Assembly: GCA_947247005.1 (NCBI GenBank)
Contig: OX365944.1
Location: 6,150,501-6,214,500, forward strand
Direction: 5' to 3'
DNA length: 64,000 nucleotides
DNA from: Spisula solida
Lineage: Eukaryota > Mollusca > Bivalvia > Venerida > Mactridae
Each line of letters begins with the position of its first letter. The stretch's first letter is position 1. A program made the translations under genes and the position numbers. Shown piece after piece: positions 55,370 to 64,000 of this stretch. The notes under the pieces are model-generated. The model had not been told where the DNA came from. It did no database searches and saw only the letters and a program-made list of their open reading frames with translations.

Positions 55370-55560
55370 ACGAGGGTTGTCCACAAAAGTCGCGAACTTT
55401 GTCTCCCATTTCAACACTACGCATAATTTACCAGAAAAACTTTCACATATTATTCATTGGTCATTTCTTTACATATGTGTGATATTGAAAATTTGTTTCC
55501 TTTTTAATTTTGGTAATTATATTTGATTAACTAGTGCGAGTTGGGTAGTCGGCGCATGCC
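55370..55560. mobile_element. Mariner-like left-end fragment
   Basis: TACGAGGGTTGTCCACAAAA followed by GTCGCGAAC is the kind of end seen on mariner elements. The matching right end was not found. A TTAA element at 55563 follows closely. Confidence 0.4.
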
Positions 55561-55562
55561 CT

Positions 55563-56108
55563 TTAAAGGGACTGCCTCACATATTGGTATATTGCAAAAT
55601 TAAAATAAAACTATCAAATATTTGTGTAATTTTGGTATAGTTGCCTGTATATCCCATAAACAACCACACTGACACATAAAATAACTTGCGAAACTTGGGC
55701 ATTTTGTAGTTTTCTAATATTTTTATATCATAAATTCTATAGGGTATTAATACCCTATAGAATTAACACTACTATTACTTAAATTGCCTGAAATTTGTTC
55801 GCATTTGTTGAAAACTAATCGAAAAACGAACCAAATACCTCACTGATGTTTACGCTGTAGTTTGTTGATATTACAGTTCAATCACGAGTGAATTACATAG
55901 TTCACAAAGCATGTTAGAAGGAAATTTAGTGCTTTTTTTCAAGAAAAAAAAACTCAGTGGCGACATCGAGAGTGGATAAAATTGCTTTTTTTGGACCAAA
56001 TCTTTCATGAACCAACCGTCGGTGGCTTTCTATTACATCAATACTTGGTTAGGTTAGAAAATCACGATATACATAAATTTCAGCCCAATCTGTGAGGCAG
56101 CACCTTAA
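55563..56108. mobile_element. TTAA-flanked non-autonomous DNA element (546 bp)
   Basis: TTAAAGGGACTGCCTCACAT at the left and the inverse of the right end (TTAAGGTGCTGCCTCACAGA) share CTGCCTCACA and flank with TTAA. A perfect 32-bp palindrome lies inside at 55733-55764. No transposase frame is present. It is the third TTAA-type element in the window. Confidence 0.65.
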
Positions 56109-56861
56109 TATATTGTAAAAATGTATCGGCTTTCATTCAAGAGCTTAAAACTTAAATTGTGTTATTATTTGTGCATTACAAAATATACCAATGTCGACAC
56201 CATAGTTTCGCATGTTTATGTGCGAAATTTATGCTGGATAATGTCATTAACCGCAAAACTATTAATTTATTCGCAATGCTCCGGTTTTCGCGTCATTCAA
56301 AAATGGCAACGTCAGGGAAATGTGCGGCACCAAGAATTACTGCTAGACTATGGTCTGACACCCGCAAAATCAAAAACAGAAGTCAAACCTACAAATAATC
56401 AAGGGAATGAAAGTATGAATCTTGTCTACACCTGGTGTAAATGTTTTAAAGGGAACTTGGCGACAAAATTAAGACTGCCAAGCCTGAAAGGAAAATTCGG
56501 CCTAATTAACTGAGCGAAAAGCGTCATCCACCAAGACTGGCGTCAGACAGTAAAATGTGGAGGCTTAACATGGTATGTGTTAAACTGTTGCACACAAAAT
56601 CTTTCTGGAAAATATAATATACGTGTCGAGTATCTCTCTGAACTTTAACTGTCATGTTTAATTTACGAGAATGCGTCAAATTTATCCAAAATTGCATTAG
56701 TCAAGGAAGCCAATGTGCTGAAACAAGAGAAATGACGTTGTTGACGTCGTAGAGTGTACGCCATCGGACTTACTGCATGTGCAATAAAACCACGCAGATT
56801 TTTAATACTTTAAGAGATCAACATCAACTTGTGCAATTACAATGATACCATATCTCTTATC
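56109..56861. other. Unique sequence with uncalled 130-codon frame
   Basis: Plus-strand frames at 56121-56513 and 56159-56398 overlap in different phases. One includes an ATG reading MATSGKCAAPRITARLWSDT, which is superficially protein-like, but there is no recognised domain and no clear splice site. Confidence 0.3.
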
Positions 56862-57092
56862 TGACAGAAGAAACATGTCTACATAATTGTAACAGATAGA
56901 AACATGTCTACATAATTGTGACAGATAGAAACATGTCTACATAATTGTGACAGAAGAAACATGTCTACATAATTGTAACAGATAGAAACATGTCTACATA
57001 ATTGTGACAGATAGAAACATGTCTACATAATTGTGACAGATAGAAACATGTCTACATAATTGTGACAGAAGAAACATGTCTACGTAACTGTG
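56862..57092. repeat. Minisatellite, 27/29-bp unit, about 8 copies
   Basis: AGAAACATGTCTACATAATT plus GTGACAGAT repeats about eight times. Some units lack the GAT and are shorter. Confidence 0.9.
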
Positions 57093-58660
57093 ACAGTCAC
57101 CTTGGTTCAAAGAGAACCTGAATACTATCACTCTCCGAATCTGATAGCAACATGGTTTCATTCAATAATTCGTAAATAATTATTGCTGTAAAGCGAAGAG
57201 ATCTACTAATGCCTCATTATTTAATAACTTATAATTACACTACACAATAAATGACACCATGCCACGCGACAGGGACTTATATTAATACCACTTCTATACA
57301 TCTATATAGTCACACAGGCAATATAGTCCACAATAAACTATATAATTCATATTGGATATAGTTGCATCATTTAAGTAATTCGAAACAACTTTATTATTAA
57401 TAAATAAACATATTTATTAACATACCAGTATAAAACCAATCATAAGAATACAGGATAATATATCTGCATTAAAATTAAAGGTTTAACAGTGTTTAAGATT
57501 ATTGCATTAGTGTTAAATATCGGGAGTAACAATGTTAAATAATTAAGTGAAGAGTTTCAGCCATGTTTACTGAAAGAGTACATGTGACCGAGACGATCGA
57601 GTAATTGGAAATCTGTGCAAATGAGTGTCCAGACTGAAATGTCGGAAATATTCGCAGCGTGACCTCGGGACATCATCCCATCCTAGGCACGACTTACCAT
57701 ATATTATAATCGCTAACCAATCCATATAACAACAACTCTTCCAATACATATTGTACAGCGAGCAATCCACGGGCAAATCTCCGCATCACACAGTAATAGT
57801 ATACAGTACAAACAATATTTGTACAGATTGACACACAATCCAATCTGCAAGTACAATGGATAAACTATTATAATCTAAACTGTTTATATTAGCTAACACT
57901 TCTAGCATACAGAAAAATAGATCCAAATAACCGTGCTAACAAGATACAACTCTGCATCGATACCATTCCAGGATTTCCATTGCCATAGCTCCTCCCATCT
58001 GGAATAACTACAGTAAACATACAATATTGATTTTCACCAACACGTGTCTCTAGTACTGAGCATTATCCTTCTAGCCGTCATTTGTAGCTCGTTTTTTAAA
58101 CGTCATGAAATGCCAGCCACCCCCACTATTGTCGCTAAGCATCAAATATATCAAGATCTGTTGGAATATTATGACAATTAGGCACTATATATATCTTTAA
58201 ATATCTAGAAAATAATCATTCACATTATTATAATTTAGATTTCTAAAAACAAGGTGTGGTCATAATGACATTAAGTGAACAATGTGCGGGGAATTGTAAT
58301 GACTTTAGTAGGATTTATTGTTTTCAAGACTAAAATAGAAACTGAATAAAAGGCCACGTCATACCAAAGACGAAATAAAAGTGGTACCAGATATTCCCTT
58401 GCGTGACGCTCAGCATAATAGAGGAAACTGGCTTCTCTTCTCTCATACCCTAGTGGCGATGGATAACTTCAGGAATGAGGTGCCAGGAGTGATTAATATA
58501 AGTTGGAAAAACTTGTTTCACAGTCAACCTTAAAAAAATTAGTATAAACTAAACATGCTAATAATATCACATTAATTGGTTCCCAGGAGTGACTTGTGAG
58601 ATAAGTGGGACATTTTTCCCAATAATAGAATTTGCTTAAATTTTGTATATCAGCTTACGA
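57093..58660. other. Unique AT-rich sequence, one weak exon candidate
   Basis: On the minus strand about 58012-57970, TTTACTGTAG precedes a 43-bp segment ending GAATG|GTATCG. All three frames are possible, so it cannot be decided. The rest shows no repeats or domains. Confidence 0.3.
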
Positions 58661-58855
58661 CCTACATGTTTTTTTTATGCCTTCTTGAAATTCACAAGGT
58701 TCCAGTATATTCTGTCCCTGAGACATTATTTACTTGTAGCACTGAGATAAACTCATACATATAGATGCTACACACCCAATCGAAAGTGAAAGTAGACAAA
58801 AATGTCAACATAGCGACAAAAGATCACCAGAAATGACAATGTGGCAGTGACCCTT
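58661..58855. mobile_element. Partial inverted copy of the TATATCCTTTCCGC MITE
   Basis: GTCCCTGAGACATTATT, CTTGTAGCACT, GATGCTACACACC and GAAAGTGAAAGTAG are the inverse of the right half of 43826-44294. The termini were not recognised. Confidence 0.75.
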
Positions 58856-58860
58856 GCGTA

Positions 58861-61016
58861 AAAACTTTTTTCTTTTTTTTTGGACAACAGGCCAAATTTT
58901 GTGCCTATTTAGGGTCTTGATCCCACCATGGAAAATCTACACTATAACTATATTCCATAGTGAACATCCATTTATATATGCAAAAGATATCTGACCAAAC
59001 GAAAATACCTTCAACTCTGACATGGGAAAATGTGCATAATCTATTTAGTGACCTGGTGTGAACTGTCTTTACTGTGAACCCTTAGAACTTAACTATTAAG
59101 TAAGATTCAAAACGTTGTCCTGATGTTATTTGCACTAGATCTATACCATGTCACTACAAGATCTTTCTATGAATATATCAAATCCAGCCAGTCTAGGTCT
59201 ACAGGCTGCAAACATGTACATTATATACACGGGATGCTCAGACATTATAGAAAAATAAATCTCAACAATTAATACAATCATCTTTCTAGGCTCATTATAG
59301 AGTCAGTAAACGAGACATTGTGTTTGCAAAGGAAAACAAGAACACACAGCAATAATATATCATAAACAGTTCTATAGAATTAAACTGTCAGTACTATGGG
59401 AATATTTGTTAGGCCATCTGAGTCAGTACAACTGAAGGGATGTCCTTCAATAAAGTGTGCGTAATAGGAACGATCTTTTTACTGGTAACCAGTCTACTGA
59501 TACCACCAATTCATATTCCATAGTTAGAACCACACACTGTTCACTTGCAAGGGCTTCATGAAGAGGCAAGGTCTACTTGCACATGAGCAGTGGCTTCACA
59601 TAACTTCTCCGTAAGGACGCATTTTTGTAAAAAATAGAATGTTCTTCAGGGATTAGAAGACAGAAATCAAGTCTCCCGATTATTTGAAAAAGTATTGCTA
59701 ACACTAAATGGACATAATTATCTTAAAATGTGACCGTCCATTTGTCAGTTATCCATGCTTTTTTTGTGCATATATTCTCGAGGTGCAGAACAATATAGAG
59801 GCACCTAAACAAAGCGTGTCTGGGGTTTTGAAAAGTACAGCAAGGTGGTTACCTCAATGTTTTTCTAGTGGGGTGGGTTGGAGAGGGGTAACCACTCCTG
59901 TAAAAGATTTTTTAAAGTTTTGAATGAAAATGATGCAATTTCGTGCTTAGAAATCGGCATCTTGGGATATAAAGTAGAATACCCCAGCTGTTAACCTTTA
60001 GAGGAATACTTGTATGACTATTCATTTCTTCTTGTTCATTGATATTAAGATTATACTTTGTTTAATAATTGATAATAGAAATCTACAATGTTTCATATAT
60101 CTCCATCATTCTAGATGTCTAGTCAATAAAAATATCAAGAAACGTTAGTTCTATTCAACACTCATTTCACCTGAATGTAATTTTGGCCATATTTACGCTT
60201 TTCCTTTTTATATTGATGTTACGCACGCGCGCATTGCTGGCCACGCCCTGACTGTACTTCATATTTGAGGATTTTCCATAAATATATCTGTGTATTTTTC
60301 GACCCTAGTTGACTTAAAATCAAAATTAACCTAGATTTACAACATGGAACCAAGGTTTTCCTACATGCTACCCTATTCTTTTTCAGGATATTACAAAAAC
60401 CGCAACATTTAATTGTTATGGCCTTATTCGCGGGGTGGAGCTACGCACCTGCTCCTGATAACAGCTCAACTCATCGGAATCAAAGAAGGTACAACTTGCG
60501 TCAATTATATTCGTGGAGGTGTTTTGGACAACACAAGTAGAGTGACATCGTTTATTTAGTTACCTGATGCCCGATAGACATTAATTAGCGAGCACGTGAC
60601 ATTCTTGCCGCCAAAATCCTAACGCTGAATCAGGACTACTTCCGGTAATGTACAAGTAATTGTGCACAGCGGATATATCGTTGTGATCACACAGAAGTTG
60701 CTGAGCACCAACACCAAAGATCATATAAAGATATAGGGTATTCTTTGCTGATACTTGAAACAATACTACTGAAGCTTATATAAATAAATAAACAGAAAAA
60801 CAAAATGTGAACAGAAATTAACGCGTCTTGAATAAAAATACTGAATTTAACTTTAAATGGGAAGATCATAATCAACAGGTAGACACACGAATAAAGTAAT
60901 GTACTTTGAAAATGGTTAACTTATTTCATTGCCAATATAAACAGAAAATAAAAAGTTCCAAAACTAAGTAACTGTTCGCACCATCAAAGATCTTAAAATA
61001 CAGCGAAAGGGTTGAG
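58861..61016. other. Unique sequence, largely featureless
   Basis: A strong acceptor-like CTATTCTTTTTCAG near 60386 precedes a ~105-bp segment ending AAGAAG|GTACAAC on the plus strand. One frame is open through it, but nothing confirms it. No tandem arrays occur, in contrast to the rest of the window. Confidence 0.3.
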
Positions 61017-61098
61017 TCACAAGTTGGACTGTTCCAGAACCTGGTTACGGTACGCACCATTAATTCTCATGCAAAACACTGTCTCAGTCCTCCAGGTG
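61017..61098 (-). CDS. Possible terminal exon, minus strand
   Basis: A pyrimidine-rich acceptor (TTTTTTATTTGATTTCGAACGCAG) precedes an 82-bp frame on the minus strand. Read with one leading base it gives 26 codons, including TWRTETVFCMRINGAYRNQV, and ends in TGA. A GTGCGT donor inside offers a shorter alternative. The family is not recognised and there is no supporting second exon. Confidence 0.2.
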
Positions 61099-62596
61099 CT
61101 GCGTTCGAAATCAAATAAAAAACAAACTTCAACCATGAATATAATACTTTTACTTTTCCATTTATGGGCCATTGCTTGCATACAATCACATTTAAATACA
61201 TACAGATGTGTATGAAATAAGGCATAGCATAACAAGGCTTGATTTATGATTTGGAAACACAAATGTGTCAACATGAGTACTATTAAAAGCAGTATTAAAG
61301 TATAATGGTGCATTTACCTTACGTGTTAATCCTTCTTTGAGTGCGTCCGTGTAAACATTTAAACTGCCTCTCACTGGATAAAGTTGTTAAATGTTTCGCA
61401 TACCGAAATAAAAAAGCACACATTAATTTTCTTACACAAACCCCTGGATGGCTAATTTGAATAAATATATGTGATACTAGGTCACAATATACTACTTTAT
61501 TCATAATGAACATAGTGTCTTCATCACGCTTTGGTAGATTATATCAAATGCATGAACAATTATAAACAGCAACAACCTCTGATACGACATTCACTATCAG
61601 ATAAAATCTGTTTATAGAACCAGGATCAAGGGATCTAAATAATCGTCGATAGAAAAGGTGTGCAAGCAATCAAAAACCAATATGTGTAATTTACAGACGT
61701 ACTTTATATTATCATTTTTTTAAAGAGCTCCCTCCTACATGTCAGTCTCAAACCCAACCTAAGATTTGAGATCATCAATTCATTTACATCATACCACATT
61801 GACGTCATAAGTCGTATAACTATTTATTGTGAAGAGCACAACAGCTTTTTATTGACATTTTTGGCTTAGGAAGCAACGCGTGATCGTAACTAAAATGAAT
61901 AATCATGACTGAGTCCATGTTAATTCGATACAAAAACATGACGCCTTCGTTCGTTGATTCCTTCTCTTTAGAATCGAATGGTAAGGAGCGGTCGACACTT
62001 TACATTAGAGAATATGGCAATGGGCAAGTATTATTTATCCTCTTTATGCTGTTTCACGAATAGTAATATGACATCCATAGTACCAATAATTTTTGACTGT
62101 ATTCAAAAACGCCTGAATTAGCTTTAAATTGATACACCACATTTTAGCTGCACATGGCAATAGGTCGATTAACTGTATACTAGTGAACACTAATGACGTT
62201 ACGTCAAAAGTTCGGGTCTAGACTGTATAAATTGCATTGCGATTTTTGAGTACTTTTAAGCAAACATCAGCTGTATATTTACACCATTCTCTTCTAAACA
62301 TACATGTAATACAAGTCAAGTACGAATTATTAGCTTTATTTTCATACTTAAATAATTTATCTTAAATTCATACCACTGGAAATATGCAAAAACCATAGTC
62401 GACCTGTCGGCTAATTTCCCATGAACCAACCTCCAACTTTTGACATTACGTTTAATGCTAATGTGGTTGGGAAAATGCCACTTTTCTCTGACCAAAATAC
62501 GCTTCAATATAAGAATCTCTCTGTGTTCTTAGAATGGGTGTGCCAGTTTAAGACATTCATATTCACACACTACTCTTATAAATCAACATCAACTCG
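61099..62596. other. AT-rich unique sequence, nothing recognised
   Basis: No array, transposon end or coding exon was recognised. Confidence 0.4.
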
Positions 62597-62665
62597 GTGT
62601 AACCTTTCAGAGATATATTTAAAAGGTCCATGAAACCTTTCAGAGATATATTTAGAAGTTCCATG
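62597..62665. repeat. Short tandem duplication, about 34 bp
   Basis: AACCTTTCAGAGATATATTT followed by A.AAG.TCCATGA is present twice. Confidence 0.75.
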
Positions 62666-63689
62666 AAAAGGAAAGCACAAATATTGAAATGTCAAACCAA
62701 TTTGTAAAGGTAGATTATTTCCGCAGGGCTGAGTGCGACATGGTATCGACTAGATTGGTAACAGAATGACCTAGACATCAGTACACACAATTGGAATGTT
62801 TTTTTAAAGATAGCGGAATGTTTTTATATAAGGATCCGCTGATATTTGCATATACATTTACTTGGAGACTTATTTATATTTCAGAACGTGATTTAGAAGA
62901 AAAAATGACCACTCCTCTGTGATGATTAGTGTATTTAACAACTGTTTGAAGACTCCTCTCGTCTTTGGCGTTAAACAGGGTTTTCGCTATTTTTGTCGCT
63001 AAATGTAAAGCTAATCATTGGCATAACCAAGCGATCTTGAACCAGTAAAAACTTGCTCTTCTATTTATAAGCGTATGACCTACTTCTTCACACATGGAAG
63101 ACAGTCGGACCAATTCAGGAAAGAACAAGGTACGCTCACCATGGAAATTAAATGGAACATACATGATGACAGTCTAACGCTCTGATACATGGCTAGTCAG
63201 ACGGACATGATAATGATATAAAACACTCAGGATTTCAAGTGCATTGAAAAATACCATAATCGCTGCTTAGACTAGACTTGGACTACTTTAACGGTTCCTG
63301 GCATTGCGGGTTTCTGCCAAGCATAGTGTCAAGTCATTTCTACGAACAAATGAACTGCTACCAAATAATGCCTAAATATGACATACATACCACAGGTGTT
63401 CGTATATCGTTTTGTACACTTAAAAAGGTATAATGTTATACCCTGTATAACACTTATTTCTATAAATTGTACCAGACTGTACCACCAGTGATACCCCAGA
63501 TAACTACATGCGACACAATTAGCTTCTAAGTATTTGCCCTTACACCCACTGAGTCGCCTCATACTTTATATTGTTCTGTTTTCTGAGTACTGTGCAAAGA
63601 GATATTGCAATTCCTCTAAATTCAAGTAAAAACTGTAGTCAAGAATGAGGAAGAATATAGGAAATGACAAGAAGTTTTCTGTTTCGTTT
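62666..63689. other. Unique sequence, weak first-exon-like segment
   Basis: Near 63092 an ATGGAAGACAGTCGGACC frame runs to AACAAG|GTACGC, which could be a start exon on the plus strand. Nothing confirms it. No repeats were recognised. Confidence 0.3.
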
Positions 63690-63960
63690 TTGGTCAAGAA
63701 AGTATCTTATTCTCAGGAGGAGAAGGAGAAGAGAGTTGCACTTTTATGGGTTTGTTCGATATGTGTGTTGAAATCAAGGAGTTTTTCTGTTGTGGACAAC
63801 TGCGCAAGTCGTCATCTTTAAGGGTAAGGGGTACCTGAGTGTTTTGTTTGTGAGATGCAGATATGATCATATGTTTTGTTTTTGCTCTATTTACAATCAT
63901 TAAGTTATGGTTGCGCCATTCAGAAAATACATTCAAGGATTCTTGCAGTTTTGAGGAGCC
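63690..63960 (-). pseudogene. Non-LTR retrotransposon reverse-transcriptase fragment
   Basis: The minus strand reads LQESLNVFSEWRNHNLMIVN, then RAKTKHMIIS and a PLTLKDDD string. This corresponds to the L..L..W...N.M..N..KTK.M.I segment after the catalytic motif of LINE reverse transcriptases of the CR1/L2/Jockey type. The upstream DDTTLL-like part (63960-64000) is in a different frame, so it is frameshifted, and the frame ends at 63694. It is an inactive fragment at the edge of the window. Confidence 0.6.
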
Positions 63961-64000
63961 AGACAGTCAATAAAAGTGTCGTTTTGAGAGATTTGTAAAT

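Noticed and set aside
56121..56513. 130-codon plus-strand frame
   Set aside because: Low-complexity start, a competing frame of similar quality, and no recognisable domain.
57567..57776. 69-codon minus-strand frame containing a GTAAGT donor-like site
   Set aside because: It opens at TTG, lacks a supported acceptor, and has no recognised domain.
61017..61313. 98-codon minus-strand frame as one continuous protein
   Set aside because: The upstream part is AT-rich and intron-like; only the last 26 codons after a good acceptor look plausible, and those are listed separately.

Overview
The window reads as nuclear DNA of an animal, most likely a mollusc and probably a bivalve. It is AT-rich, has no prokaryotic gene layout, and carries tRNA-headed SINEs, non-LTR retrotransposon debris, mariner-type and TTAA-flanked DNA transposons, and many short non-autonomous elements whose ends (for example TACTGTAAAC) look like types common in bivalve genomes. 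That assignment rests on memory of such repeats, not on a search. I see no complete gene, rRNA, functional tRNA, CRISPR or bacterial feature. Nearly all long open frames are by-products of tandem arrays whose unit length is a multiple of three.

Layout. 1-7.5 kb: small inverted-repeat elements, a LINE 3' end split by a 1.35-kb TTAA-flanked element, a 27-bp minisatellite and a possible plus-strand exon (5708-5776). 7.5-12.7 kb: 25/26-bp and 30-bp minisatellites, a ~150-bp MITE and a second TTAA element. 12.7-19.5 kb: two SINEs, a degenerate mariner-like element (15794-16821), a 414-bp fold-back (17024-17437) and an element built of TTCCCTGAC subrepeats. 19.5-30.5 kb: a run of minisatellites (63, 54, 53, 39, 58 and 40 bp). 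A 645-bp TA-flanked element sits inside the 63-bp array, and LINE and SINE scraps lie between. 33.6-35.9 kb: a 45-bp array of about 51 units. 36-42.6 kb: further arrays (24, 14 and 47 bp), a cluster of three MITEs and a second element inserted in an array. 43.8-47.3 kb: a MITE, a 31-bp array and the best-supported coding DNA, minus-strand exons at 47174-47247 and about 44870-44920. 48.2-53.3 kb: a pair of ~0.7-kb inverted arms flanking SINE and old satellite DNA. 53.4-57.1 kb: a 49-bp array, a mariner-like end, a third TTAA element and a 29-bp array. 57-64 kb: mostly unique AT-rich DNA with one MITE copy and a reverse-transcriptase fragment at the right edge.

The simplest reading is intronic or intergenic DNA of one or more split genes; the clearest splice sites are on the minus strand. 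More than 30 unrelated short tandem arrays together cover roughly a fifth of the window. The most distinctive pattern is the link between arrays and transposons. In two places a tandem unit contains the last bases of a MITE (9411-9492, 47460-47555). One array is wedged between the ends of two transposons (16822-17024). Two transposons have inserted into arrays (22154-22798, 42109-42562), and the neighbouring repeat units preserve the empty site. No coordinated gene system such as a defence or metabolic cluster is visible.
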